This document shows positions 23,490-31,511 of a DNA stretch of 33,314 nt, in pieces. Positions within the stretch are counted from its first letter, which is position 1. Each line of letters starts with the position of its first letter. The stretch spans positions 1-33,314 of the forward strand of contig JAUIGB010000011.1 of the NCBI GenBank assembly GCA_030429975.1, given 5' to 3'. The notes beneath the pieces were generated by a model. The model was not told the origin of the DNA. It saw only the letters and a list, made by a program, of their open reading frames with translations, and made no database searches. The position numbers and the translations under genes were made by a program. The stretch is from a bacterium. Its GTDB lineage: Bacteria; Patescibacteriota; Saccharimonadia; Saccharimonadales; Saccharimonadaceae.

Positions 23490-23824
23490 TGACTAAGTAT
23501 CTAGTAGGCATCGTTACGTCCGATTCTCGTGATAAGTCAATCACGGTTACCGTAACAACTCGTGAGACTCATCCCCTATACGGCAAGCAGTACACGATTA
23601 GCCGAAAATATCAGGCGCATGATCCAAAAAATGAAGCTCAAGTAGGTGACAAAGTACGAATCAAGAGCATTCGTCCGGTCAGCAAGACAAAAAGCTTTCA
23701 GTTGGACCTAATCGAAGAGAAATCTAAGGGCAGTATTGAACTGAAAGAAGAAGTAGTGCCAGTAGAGGAAGCTACGAAAGCTCGTGAAGAGAAAGAATCC
23801 GCTAAAGAAGAGGTGGAGGCGTAA
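23489..23824 (+). CDS. rpsQ: 30S ribosomal protein S17 with acidic tail
   Basis: The protein has 111 aa, against about 80-90 in most bacteria. The OB-fold core ([40 protein letters not shown]) is normal. The last 35 residues form a Glu/Lys-rich tail, probably disordered. Confidence 0.95.
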   Translation: MTKYLVGIVTSDSRDKSITVTVTTRETHPLYGKQYTISRKYQAHDPKNEAQVGDKVRIKSIRPVSKTKSFQLDLIEEKSKGSIELKEEVVPVEEATKAREEKESAKEEVEA

Positions 23825-23826
23825 AT

Positions 23827-24195
23827 ATGATCCAACAGGAATCTAGACTAAAAGTTACCGACAATAGCGGTGCAAAGGAAATCTTGTGCATTCGTGTGTT
23901 GGGTGGTACTGGACGTCGATACGCTCGAGTTGGTGACATCATCGTTGCCAGCGTCAAAGACGCCAATCCAACTGGACAGGTAAAAAAGAAGTCGGTAGTA
24001 AAGGCCGTAGTAGTACGAACCCGCGACCAAATCAAGCGTCGTGACGGCAGTACTATCTGTTTCGATGACAATGCAGCCGTGATTATTGGCGATGACAAGA
24101 CACCGCGGGCTACTCGTGTGTTCGGTCCTGTGCCCCGCGAACTGCGCGATATGGGCTATGCAAAGATCATTAGCCTGGCACCGGAGGTACTATAA
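23827..24195 (+). CDS. rplN: 50S ribosomal protein L14
   Basis: The protein has 122 aa. [20 protein letters not shown] and the ending [13 protein letters not shown] are standard for L14. Confidence 0.98.
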   Translation: MIQQESRLKVTDNSGAKEILCIRVLGGTGRRYARVGDIIVASVKDANPTGQVKKKSVVKAVVVRTRDQIKRRDGSTICFDDNAAVIIGDDKTPRATRVFGPVPRELRDMGYAKIISLAPEVL

Positions 24196-24196
24196 T

Positions 24197-24520
24197 ATGG
24201 CAAATCGAATTGTAAAAAACGACGTAGTAAAACTGATTAGTGGCCCAAACAAGGGCGTGACTGGCAAGGTTTTAGCCGTACTTCCAGGTAAAAATGCAGT
24301 TTTGGTTGAAGGACTAGGCGTAAAGCATCGCAAGTTCAAGCCATCGCGACTACATCCAACTGGCGGTAGCAAGGACATTCATGTTCCAACTCCGCTCCAT
24401 AAAGTTGCATTAGTAGTAGATGAAAAGACCGGTAAAACTAGCCGAATAGGACACAAGAGAACAACGGAAGGCGCGAAGGTACGAACTGCGCGTCAGCTAA
24501 AAGGAAAGGAGATTAAGTAA
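24197..24520 (+). CDS. rplX: 50S ribosomal protein L24
   Basis: The protein has 107 aa from ATG 24197 (MANRIVKNDVVKLISGPNKG), 1 nt after rplN; a longer in-frame start at 24086 lies inside rplN and is rejected. The KOW motif and LVEGLGVKHRKFKPS are typical. Confidence 0.97.
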   Translation: MANRIVKNDVVKLISGPNKGVTGKVLAVLPGKNAVLVEGLGVKHRKFKPSRLHPTGGSKDIHVPTPLHKVALVVDEKTGKTSRIGHKRTTEGAKVRTARQLKGKEIK

Positions 24521-25104
24521 TGACAAAAGCAAAAACCACGTCTCCGGCTCCTCGCTTGAAAGCCTTGTATAAAGATACGTATCGCAAGGAACTACAGGCC
24601 GAATTGAAACTAGAAAACGTACATCAGGTACCAAAGCTAGAAAAAATTGTGGTCAGCGTGGGAACTGGAAAAAGCAAGGATGACAAAAGGCATCTAGAAG
24701 CCGTAAAGAACACCCTTACAAAGGTTACTGGCCAGGCTCCCGTAGAGCGACAGGCAAAGAAATCTATAGCTAGCTTCAAAATCCGCGCAGGTATGGGTGC
24801 GCCAATCGGCATAATGGTTACTTTGCGAGGTAATCGTATGTACGAATTTCTAGATCGATTAGTAAACGTTGCCCTGCCTAGGGTTCGTGACTTTCATGGT
24901 GTGGGTGTGAAGTTCGACAAAACAGGCAACTACAACCTAGGTATAGTCGAGCAGTCAATTTTCCCAGAACTAACCTTTGAGGAAACCCAAGTAACCCACG
25001 GTATGCAAATAACTTTCGTGATCGATGGCGAAGAGCCAGAACATAGTCGATCATTGTTAGAAAAATTTGGACTACCGTTCGCAAAAGAAGGAGGTCGACG
25101 CTAA
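24520..25104 (+). CDS. rplE: 50S ribosomal protein L5
   Basis: The protein has 194 aa. The core KIVVSVGTGKSKDDKR, FKIRAGMGAPIGIMVTLRG and NYNLGIVEQSIFPE match L5, which binds 5S rRNA and the P-site tRNA. Confidence 0.98.
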   Translation: MTKAKTTSPAPRLKALYKDTYRKELQAELKLENVHQVPKLEKIVVSVGTGKSKDDKRHLEAVKNTLTKVTGQAPVERQAKKSIASFKIRAGMGAPIGIMVTLRGNRMYEFLDRLVNVALPRVRDFHGVGVKFDKTGNYNLGIVEQSIFPELTFEETQVTHGMQITFVIDGEEPEHSRSLLEKFGLPFAKEGGRR

Positions 25105-25374
25105 ATGGCAAAGAAATCAAGTGTAGCTCGCGACAAAAAGCGACGACTAATGCATGACAAATACGCTGAAAAGCGAGCCGAACTAAAAGAACTCGGCGAC
25201 CTAGACGGCCTACAGAAACTTCCACGTAACTCGTCACCAACCAGGTTGAAAAATCGTGACCTATTGGACGGACGACCACGAGGATATATGCGCAAATTTG
25301 GAATGAGCCGTATACGCTTCCGCGAAGAAGCATCGAGCGGTAATATCCCAGGAATAACAAAGAGTAGCTGGTAG
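25105..25374 (+). CDS. rpsN: 30S ribosomal protein S14, zinc-free long form
   Basis: The protein has 89 aa with no cysteine; the long, zinc-independent S14 type. [20 protein letters not shown] and [10 protein letters not shown] are the family landmarks. It follows rplE with no gap. Confidence 0.97.
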   Translation: MAKKSSVARDKKRRLMHDKYAEKRAELKELGDLDGLQKLPRNSSPTRLKNRDLLDGRPRGYMRKFGMSRIRFREEASSGNIPGITKSSW

Positions 25375-25391
25375 GAAAGGAGAGAAACGAT

Positions 25392-25793
25392 ATGTCACTA
25401 CAATCTACAGACCCAATCGCGGATCTTCTGACCCGCATACGAAACGCAGCAGCTGTCGGCAAGACTGAGGTACGCGTACCTTCTAGCAAGCTGAAAAAGG
25501 TTGTCGCAGAAGCACTAAAAGCAAACAACTACCTGACTGACGTCAAGATAGAACCTGGCAAGCCACGCGATACGTTGGTTATTACAATCAACAAAACAGG
25601 TGAAAACTGTAATATCAACGAGATTACTCGTATGAGCAAACCTGGTCGCCGTGTATATGTAAAAGCAAATGAAATTCCAAAGGTAAAATCAGGCCGAGGT
25701 TTGGTACTAGTCAGCACGTCACGTGGCGTGGTAACTGGCCACGAAGCAGTCAAGCAAAAGCTTGGCGGAGAATTATTACTAAAGGTTTACTAA
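25392..25793 (+). CDS. rpsH: 30S ribosomal protein S8
   Basis: The protein has 133 aa. DPIADLLTRIRNAA, VPSSKLKK and the C-terminal VSTSRGVVTGHEA region identify S8, a primary 16S binder. SD GGAAAGGAGAG precedes it. Confidence 0.98.
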   Translation: MSLQSTDPIADLLTRIRNAAAVGKTEVRVPSSKLKKVVAEALKANNYLTDVKIEPGKPRDTLVITINKTGENCNINEITRMSKPGRRVYVKANEIPKVKSGRGLVLVSTSRGVVTGHEAVKQKLGGELLLKVY

Positions 25794-25794
25794 T

Positions 25795-26034
25795 ATGAGC
25801 AGAAGTACTGGGCACGAGACTGACGGTGGAGTTGCATGGAGTAATTTTTACCAACGCCATGACGGTAGTGTCGAACAGACCCAGGATACACCAAGCTATG
25901 CAGCAAAGGACTCAATAAGCCAGATAGATAACATTGCTGACTGGGCGGCTGAGACATTAGATAAACTTGATAAAAAAGCTATCACAGACGCGCTTACGAG
26001 AGCGGCGAAAAGGCTACTAAATAAGAAAGGATAA
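25795..26034 (+). CDS. Unknown 79-aa protein inside the spc operon
   Basis: It fills the rpsH-rplF gap exactly, with 1 and 3 nt spacers. AAAGGT lies 8 nt before its ATG. The first 35 residues are polar and rich in G, S, T, D and H (RSTGHETDGGVAWSNFYQRH); residues 38-79 look like one or two amphipathic helices (SQIDNIADWAAETLDKLDKK, then ALTRAAKRLLNKKG) with a basic end. It is not a known ribosomal protein that I recognise; position and spacing imply co-expression with the 30S/50S proteins. Confidence 0.8.
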   Translation: MSRSTGHETDGGVAWSNFYQRHDGSVEQTQDTPSYAAKDSISQIDNIADWAAETLDKLDKKAITDALTRAAKRLLNKKG

Positions 26035-26037
26035 ATC

Positions 26038-26571
26038 ATGAGTCGAATCGGAAAACTACCAATTCAGATCCCATCAGGCGTGACAATCACGGTTGACTCA
26101 GATGTTATCACTGTTGCAGGCTCAAAAGGCACGCTGACAGTACCACATCTGAGCGACGTGACAGTCAAAGTCGACGATGGAGTCGCAACTGTCACCCGCA
26201 AGGATGACGAGCGCACAGCAAAGGCCCAGCACGGCCTACAGCGTGCCCTACTAGCAAACGCCGTCGAAGGCGTCAGCGAGGGCTACGAAAAGAAACTAGA
26301 GGTAAACGGAGTTGGCTTCCGCGTAGGTATGAGCGGGAATGCCCTGGAACTACACGTTGGATTTAGCCACCCTGTTAAATACACTCCACCAGAGGGTGTA
26401 CAGGTTTCTAACCAAAAGATGGAAATCACCGTCAGCGGTATTGACAAACAGCAGGTTGGTCAGGTCGCGGCAGAAATCCGCGCGCTAAAGAAACCAGAAC
26501 CATACAAAGGCAAGGGCATTAAGTACGTAGGTGAACATATCCTGCGCAAGGCCGGAAAGGCAGGTAAATAA
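26038..26571 (+). CDS. rplF: 50S ribosomal protein L6
   Basis: The protein has 177 aa. MSRIGKLPIQIPSGVT and the C-terminal KKPEPYKGKGIKYVGEHILR signature are standard. Confidence 0.98.
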   Translation: MSRIGKLPIQIPSGVTITVDSDVITVAGSKGTLTVPHLSDVTVKVDDGVATVTRKDDERTAKAQHGLQRALLANAVEGVSEGYEKKLEVNGVGFRVGMSGNALELHVGFSHPVKYTPPEGVQVSNQKMEITVSGIDKQQVGQVAAEIRALKKPEPYKGKGIKYVGEHILRKAGKAGK

Positions 26572-26573
26572 TC

Positions 26574-26927
26574 ATGAGTAACCTAGCAAAAAAACTACTG
26601 AACAAAAGCCTGCGAAAAGGTCGAGTTCGAGCCAAGGTTAGTGGTACGGATAAACGACCTCGTCTGTCCGTGTCTATAAGTAATCGCCACGTTAGCGCAC
26701 AGCTGATCAACGACGATACATCAACTACGATAGCCTCTAGCACTACTGTTGGTAGCAAGCAAGACGGCACGCTAACTGAACAAGCTACGTTTATCGGTAC
26801 TGATATCGCTAAGAAAGCTAAAAAAGCAGGAATCAAGAAAGTTGTGTTTGATCGAAACGGTCGACAATACGCTGCTCGTTTGAGCGCGTTGGCCGAGGCG
26901 GCACGCAAGGAAGGACTGGAGGTCTAA
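26574..26927 (+). CDS. rplR: 50S ribosomal protein L18
   Basis: The protein has 117 aa. RVRAKVSGTDKRPRLSVSIS and VVFDRNGRQYAARLSALAEA match L18, a 5S rRNA binder. Confidence 0.97.
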   Translation: MSNLAKKLLNKSLRKGRVRAKVSGTDKRPRLSVSISNRHVSAQLINDDTSTTIASSTTVGSKQDGTLTEQATFIGTDIAKKAKKAGIKKVVFDRNGRQYAARLSALAEAARKEGLEV

Positions 26928-26929
26928 TC

Positions 26930-27499
26930 ATGGCTGAACAACAAGCAGCTACAAAACCACGAGATGCACGCTCAGCGCGACCACCACGACGTGATCGCCG
27001 TGACGTACCTCAAGAACCAAAAGAATTTGAAGAGATTGTTATCAATGTCGATCGCGTGGCACGCGTCGTAAAGGGCGGTCGCCGTTTCCGATTCAAAGCC
27101 TTGGTAGTTGTCGGTAACAACAAAGGTAAGGTTGGCGTTGGTGTTTCGAAAGGCCAAGACGTGCAAACTGCCGTATCAAAAGCAACTGACGTAGCCAAGA
27201 AGAATCTGATAGTAGTTCCTATCGTAAACGAGACTATTCCGCATGACGCAGAAGTCAAGGTATCTGGCGCGCAAGTGTTGATCAAGCCTGCCGCCCCTGG
27301 TACAGGTGTCATCGCCGGTGGCGTCGTACGACAGGTTATTGGTGTCACAGGTATACACAACATGCTTTCAAAGTCTCTGGGCTCTACAAACAAGGTAAAC
27401 ATCGCATATGCAACTATTGATGCCTTGAAGAGTCTAGTACCAAAAGACCAGTGGCTCAACGCGCCAGCAAAAAAGCCTGCAAAAAAGGAGGCTAAATAA
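26930..27499 (+). CDS. rpsE: 30S ribosomal protein S5
   Basis: The protein has 189 aa with an Arg/Pro-rich N-terminal extension and a Lys-rich C-terminal tail. The core VINVDRVARVVKGGRRFRFK and GVIAGGVVRQVIGVTGIHNM is typical. Its stop overlaps the rplO start, leaving no room for rpmD (L30). Confidence 0.98.
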   Translation: MAEQQAATKPRDARSARPPRRDRRDVPQEPKEFEEIVINVDRVARVVKGGRRFRFKALVVVGNNKGKVGVGVSKGQDVQTAVSKATDVAKKNLIVVPIVNETIPHDAEVKVSGAQVLIKPAAPGTGVIAGGVVRQVIGVTGIHNMLSKSLGSTNKVNIAYATIDALKSLVPKDQWLNAPAKKPAKKEAK

Positions 27500-27972
27500 T
27501 GAAGTACAACGAACTACAGGTATCGGCTAACCGAAGCAAGAAACGCGTCGGTCGCGGAATCTCTGCTGGTGGTGGCAAGACTGCCGGTCGTGGTACCAAA
27601 GGTCAAGGCGCTCGAACAGGTAAAAAACTAAACGCAATGTTCCAGGGCGGACAGAGGGCTCTAGTACAAGCGATTCCAAAGGCTCGAGGCTTTAAGTCGC
27701 TTCGCACGCCCGCGCAAGTCGTATACCTAGATCATCTAAATGCCTTCAAAGGTAAAACGGCTGACAATATGTCACTGTTCGAGGCTGGACTAGTTTCGAC
27801 TCCTTACCATACGGTCAAGGTTATCGCACGTGGCGAGCTGACAGAAAAAGTCACTCTACGAGTACAGGCTGCTAGCAAATCTGTCCAAGAAGCAATCAAA
27901 AAAGCTGGTGGTACTTTTGAAAAAGTTGATACACCGATCAAACCTTCAACAAAGAAAAAAGCAGATAAATAG
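27499..27972 (+). CDS. rplO: 50S ribosomal protein L15
   Basis: The protein has 157 aa. KKRVGRGISAGGGKTAGRGT and the Gly/Arg-rich N-terminus are typical of L15, a late-assembly protein. It is the last gene before the operon terminator. Confidence 0.97.
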   Translation: MKYNELQVSANRSKKRVGRGISAGGGKTAGRGTKGQGARTGKKLNAMFQGGQRALVQAIPKARGFKSLRTPAQVVYLDHLNAFKGKTADNMSLFEAGLVSTPYHTVKVIARGELTEKVTLRVQAASKSVQEAIKKAGGTFEKVDTPIKPSTKKKADK

Positions 27973-27987
27973 TACAAACGACTGCAT

Positions 27988-28017
27988 CAAAAACCATCCT
28001 TACAGGGGTGGTTTTTG
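27988..28017 (+). terminator. Terminator of the ribosomal operon
   Basis: CAAAAACCATCC / GGGTGGTTTTTG, a 12-bp stem with one G-U pair and T5. It separates rplO from secY. Confidence 0.85.
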
Positions 28018-28040
28018 TATGGATAATACCACTATGAATC

Positions 28041-28049
28041 TGCTATAAT
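28041..28049 (+). promoter_or_regulatory. secY extended -10 promoter
   Basis: TGCTATAAT; start near 28056, leader about 38 nt. The leader contains a perfect 12-bp palindrome AATAGGCCTATT (28078-28089) just before the start codon. Confidence 0.7.
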
Positions 28050-28093
28050 TAATACAAATACAGACTTAGTTTCAGGGAATAGGCCTATTACAT

Positions 28094-29506
28094 ATGAATT
28101 GGAAGACAATCTTTAAATCGCTCAAAAACCGTAAAATGCAAAAACGTTTTGCGATTGTTTTAGGTATCGTGGTCGCGTATCGATTCTTGGCTCATATCCC
28201 CGTGCCACTAGCAGAGCCTACTGCCCTAAAAGAAGTTATTGAAAGCGTTGTTAGCTCAACCGACTTTGGTGGTTTCCTAAATCTGCTATCCGGTGGTGCG
28301 CTGGCTAGCTTTTCTATTGTGTTAGTAGGGCTCAGTCCTTTCATTACGGCCAGCATCATCACGCAGCTATTGACCAAGGCTATTCCAAAACTAGAGGAGC
28401 TACACAAAGACGGTGAATCTGGTCGACGAAAGATCAACCAGTGGACACGTATGATATCAGTTCCATTAGCGATTGTTCAGTCTATTGCATTTATATATAT
28501 CTTGCGACAAACGGTGCTAGCGGGCAACACGACAGCTCTAGATGGAGCTACACCTATAGAATGGGTCGTTGCCGTCACGGCGATGACAGCAGGAGCGATA
28601 CTGCTGATGTGGATGGGTGAGTTAATCACCGAACAGGGTATCGGAAACGGTATATCAATGCTGATCTTTGCCGGTATTATCAGCCAGTTACCGTCGACTC
28701 TAACGACCTTGGGCGTATCATTGTTCGATACGTCCGCGGGTATGCTTAGCGTATTTGGCTGGTTTGAACTGCCGCTGAATCCAACTGCGTTCTGGGTGGC
28801 ACTAGTGGTTGCGCTGTCGTCGCTAGTTGTGTTGTATTTGTTGGTCAAGATAAACGAAGCCCAGCGCGTGGTAACGGTTAACTATGCGAAACGAGTACAA
28901 GGTAACAGTAGCTATGGTGGAGTAAAGAGCATACTTCCAATCAAACTTATCGCGGCAGGTGTTATACCAGTCATCTTCGCGGTCGCGTTCCTTAGCTTGC
29001 CGGCCTTTATTGGACAGGTATTAAAGGCGACGGGAAATGTAGACTATGCCGAACTAGCAAACAATCTCATCCTGTGGTTCCAGGCGCCACAGCCAGGCGC
29101 ATTTACTGGTGACACCTTCGGGGCATTGATATATCCAGCTAGTTACTTCGTGCTCGTAATTCTGTTTACATACTTCTATACCGGTATCATATTCAACAGC
29201 AACGAGATTGCCGAAAATCTGCAAAAGCAAGGTGGATTCATCGAGGGTGTTCGTCCCGGACTGCAGACGGAAAAGTACCTATCGCGCACGGTAAACCGAC
29301 TCATATTGTTTGGATCATTGGTACTTGGTCTGATAGCAGTTCTGCCTTTTGTCGCGGAGTACGCGTTCGCTCAGGCGGGTATAACAGGCATTCAAAACCT
29401 CGCGATTGGCGGTACTGGCATACTGATTGTTGTCTCGGTCGCGCTTGAGAGCTTGCGTCAGATCAATTCGCGCGCGCTCATGGTTACATACGACGATTAT
29501 AAATAG
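28094..29506 (+). CDS. secY: Preprotein translocase subunit SecY
   Basis: The protein has 470 aa with about ten transmembrane helices. Early LAHIPVPLA and the TM2 plug region LNLLSGGALASFSIVLVGLS, then SPFITASIITQLL, MGELITEQGIGNGISMLIFA and the cytoplasmic loop KQGGFIEGVRPGLQTEKYLS are family hallmarks. It forms the channel for Sec-dependent export and membrane insertion. Unlike in most bacteria it has its own promoter after a terminator and is not followed by adk and map. Confidence 0.98.
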   Translation: MNWKTIFKSLKNRKMQKRFAIVLGIVVAYRFLAHIPVPLAEPTALKEVIESVVSSTDFGGFLNLLSGGALASFSIVLVGLSPFITASIITQLLTKAIPKLEELHKDGESGRRKINQWTRMISVPLAIVQSIAFIYILRQTVLAGNTTALDGATPIEWVVAVTAMTAGAILLMWMGELITEQGIGNGISMLIFAGIISQLPSTLTTLGVSLFDTSAGMLSVFGWFELPLNPTAFWVALVVALSSLVVLYLLVKINEAQRVVTVNYAKRVQGNSSYGGVKSILPIKLIAAGVIPVIFAVAFLSLPAFIGQVLKATGNVDYAELANNLILWFQAPQPGAFTGDTFGALIYPASYFVLVILFTYFYTGIIFNSNEIAENLQKQGGFIEGVRPGLQTEKYLSRTVNRLILFGSLVLGLIAVLPFVAEYAFAQAGITGIQNLAIGGTGILIVVSVALESLRQINSRALMVTYDDYK

Positions 29507-29517
29507 GAAATCTGTAG

Positions 29518-30207
29518 GTGGCAGGATTACAACTCGAACGAAAAAGTGGGCCAGGTTTCAAAGTTGTTCTCTTGTTCTTTTTAGGTATCGTATTCGTCGT
29601 GGGTCTAGGTGGCCTAGCAGCATATTGGTATAACACAGGTTATACGCCATTGGGACTCGCCGTGCCAGCTACAATACTTCAGCCTAGTATTGACAGCAAA
29701 GACGTATCTGGTGAACAAATATTGCAACACAAAGCGGACGATAGTAAGCCGAGGTATGTCAGCATACCCGCGCTGGATATAGAGAACGTACGAGTCTTCG
29801 CTATGGGTAAAGGAAAGCTTGGCGATCCAGCTGCCCCAAAGAACCTATATGATGCTTCGTGGTTTGACGAGAGTGCCGAGCCCGGACAGGAATACGGCAC
29901 AGTGACACTAACTGGATACGGAGACGGCGTTATGGACGGAGGCGTGTTCAGCGGTGCTTCCAAGCTAAAAAGTGGCGATGTGATCGCCATAGAGAGGGGT
30001 GATGGAACTATTGTTGAGTACGAGGTGGTCGAGAATAACACTGAATCAGTTGCAAAAGCCAATCAGTCGGGATTAAAGAGATTGTTTACGCCGTATGACG
30101 AGACCAAAGAAGGATTGGGGTTGATTGTAGTGACTGGATCATGGATACCAAAGGATAACCTATACGACACCCGCACGTTAATACGGGCCGTCGCAAAAGT
30201 AGATTAA
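29518..30207 (+). CDS. Sortase-fold protein lacking catalytic His and Cys
   Basis: The protein has 229 aa with a GTG start 11 nt after secY. A transmembrane anchor spans about 15-36. The extracytoplasmic part follows the sortase order: YVSIPALDIENVRVF (80-94), EYGTVTLTGYGDG (125-137), KLKSGDVIAIERGDGTIVEY (149-168) and LGLIVVTGSWI (200-210), then DTRTLIRAVA (217-226). The positions of the sortase His (AGH) and Cys (TC) are Tyr134 and Gly207; the Arg is kept (Arg219). So it probably cannot act as a transpeptidase and may bind peptide or scaffold at the Sec channel. Confidence 0.72.
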   Translation: MAGLQLERKSGPGFKVVLLFFLGIVFVVGLGGLAAYWYNTGYTPLGLAVPATILQPSIDSKDVSGEQILQHKADDSKPRYVSIPALDIENVRVFAMGKGKLGDPAAPKNLYDASWFDESAEPGQEYGTVTLTGYGDGVMDGGVFSGASKLKSGDVIAIERGDGTIVEYEVVENNTESVAKANQSGLKRLFTPYDETKEGLGLIVVTGSWIPKDNLYDTRTLIRAVAKVD

Positions 30208-30248
30208 TCGAATTTGTGCTACCGATTTAAAGGTGTTAGGGTGTATAC

Positions 30249-30596
30249 ATGTCCGAAATAATAGACTTTGAGCAACGGGATACAGGACCCAACCCAGAAT
30301 CACAGATCTTTTTAAAACAGCTAATTGACGACTATCTACCTGCTGACGGCTATGAATTTTCACTGACCGAGCTAGCCGAGGATATCGAAGAACCCTACCT
30401 TCGCGTAAATAATGCGCTGTACAACCTCATTAAGCTGAATGCCTTAATATTCGACAGAAAAGACGACAGCGTGACAATACTCAGCAGAAAACCCGAAAAC
30501 GTAATGCCGGGCAAGTACAATAAAGCCTTTCCTGAGTATGGGCCTGATCTTGATAGCATTGCCCCTGATACAGATCGTCATAACCATCTTGACTAG
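30249..30596 (+). CDS. Hypothetical protein, possible winged helix, 115 aa
   Basis: Residues about 38-80 (SLTELAEDIEEPYLRVNNAL, then LIKLNALIFDRKDDSVTIL) read like a winged helix-turn-helix, flanked by polar tails. The family is not recognised. TAGGGT lies 6 nt before the ATG. It occupies the adk/map position between secY and infA. Confidence 0.6.
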   Translation: MSEIIDFEQRDTGPNPESQIFLKQLIDDYLPADGYEFSLTELAEDIEEPYLRVNNALYNLIKLNALIFDRKDDSVTILSRKPENVMPGKYNKAFPEYGPDLDSIAPDTDRHNHLD

Positions 30597-30616
30597 CGGA
30601 CTGGATTTGCTACAAT
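30589..30616 (+). promoter_or_regulatory. infA upstream promoter (P1)
   Basis: TTGACT (30589-30594), 16-nt spacer, TACAAT (30611-30616) with TGC extension, as at fusA. Its -35 overlaps the stop of the preceding gene. A hairpin TTCGCG/CGCGAA (30635-30653) lies downstream of its start, before P2. Confidence 0.65.
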
Positions 30617-30634
30617 AAAGGTACATTTAGAGGG

Positions 30635-30653
30635 TTCGCGGTAAAAACGCGAA
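30635..30653 (+). other. Hairpin between the two infA promoters
   Basis: TTCGCG-gtaaaaa-CGCGAA, a perfect 6-bp stem; only AATCTTT follows, so at best a weak terminator for P1 transcripts. Confidence 0.4.
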
Positions 30654-30671
30654 AATCTTTGCTAGAAACAC

Positions 30672-30700
30672 TTTACTTACCGTGATTTTTTGTGTATAAT
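30672..30700 (+). promoter_or_regulatory. infA proximal promoter (P2)
   Basis: TTTACT (30672-30677), 17-nt spacer, TATAAT (30695-30700); close relative of the tuf promoter. Leader about 9 nt. Confidence 0.75.
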
Positions 30701-30715
30701 GGTCTCTTGTTAACT

Positions 30716-30967
30716 ATGGCAAGTCAAAAAGAAGTCATTAAGCTGGTCGGTAAGGTTGTGGAGGCATTGCCGAACACCCAGTTTCGTGTCGAGTTGGAGA
30801 ATGGCCATACGGTCCTGTGCCACATATCGGGTAAGATGCGAAAGCACTATATCCGACTGGTACCGGGCGACAAAGTGGAAGTTGAGTTGACCCCCTACGA
30901 TCTTACAAAGGGCAGAATCAGCTTTCGCTTGAAGGACGAACGGCCGAATCCGGCTCAAGTCCGATAA
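30716..30967 (+). CDS. infA: Translation initiation factor IF-1
   Basis: The protein has 83 aa. [20 protein letters not shown], the OB-fold core [20 protein letters not shown] and [19 protein letters not shown] are standard. The ATG at 30716 is chosen for the family start and the promoter position; an in-frame ATG at 30692 overlaps the -10. Confidence 0.97.
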   Translation: MASQKEVIKLVGKVVEALPNTQFRVELENGHTVLCHISGKMRKHYIRLVPGDKVEVELTPYDLTKGRISFRLKDERPNPAQVR

Positions 30968-31000
30968 ATAATAAATTAATTAGGAGCTTCTGTTAAAAAC

Positions 31001-31117
31001 ATGAAGGTACGTGCGAGCGTAAAAAAGATTAGTCCAGATGATCAATTGGTCCGAAGAAAGGGCCGTCTTCGCGTCATCAACAAGAAGAAACCTAAGAATA
31101 AGCAAAGGCAGGGTTAA
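31001..31117 (+). CDS. rpmJ: 50S ribosomal protein L36, zinc-free
   Basis: The protein has 38 aa. [10 protein letters not shown] and the end KNKQRQG fix the family. The four zinc ligands of ordinary L36 (Cys, Cys, Cys, His) are replaced: SPDD in place of CxxC, Asn in VINKKK, and Asn in KNKQRQG. It ends 2 nt before rpsM. Confidence 0.95.
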   Translation: MKVRASVKKISPDDQLVRRKGRLRVINKKKPKNKQRQG

Positions 31118-31119
31118 GT

Positions 31120-31506
31120 ATGGCTCGAATTGCAGGGGTTGTAATCCCAGCAGAAAAGCAGGTACACATCGCTTTGACGTATATATACGGCATTGGACGA
31201 AAGTACTCTCGAGACATCCTTGCGGCGGCTAATGTAGAGCCGACCACTCGGGTGAAAGACCTCACCGAGGCTGAGGAACAACGTATTCGTGAAATTATAG
31301 ATCAAGGATACACCGTAGAAGGTGACAGTCAGCGTCTGGTAGCGAACAATATTAAACGATTACGTGACATCGGTGCATACCGAGGACTACGACACAAGGC
31401 AGGTTTGCCTACTCGCGGTCAACGAACTCGCACGAACGCACGTACACGTAAGGGTCGCGCAGTTGCAGTAGGTGGCGCACAACCAAAGGCGGCGTCAAAG
31501 ACGTAG
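31120..31506 (+). CDS. rpsM: 30S ribosomal protein S13
   Basis: The protein has 128 aa. [32 protein letters not shown] and the C-terminal [18 protein letters not shown] are standard; it bridges the subunits in the 30S head. Confidence 0.98.
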   Translation: MARIAGVVIPAEKQVHIALTYIYGIGRKYSRDILAAANVEPTTRVKDLTEAEEQRIREIIDQGYTVEGDSQRLVANNIKRLRDIGAYRGLRHKAGLPTRGQRTRTNARTRKGRAVAVGGAQPKAASKT

Positions 31507-31511
31507 GATGA

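Noticed and set aside
24086-24196. Long N-terminal extension of L24
   Set aside because: Entirely inside rplN; ATG 24197 gives the family start.
30635-30653. Full intrinsic terminator before infA
   Set aside because: The 6-bp stem is not followed by a T-run, so only a hairpin is claimed.
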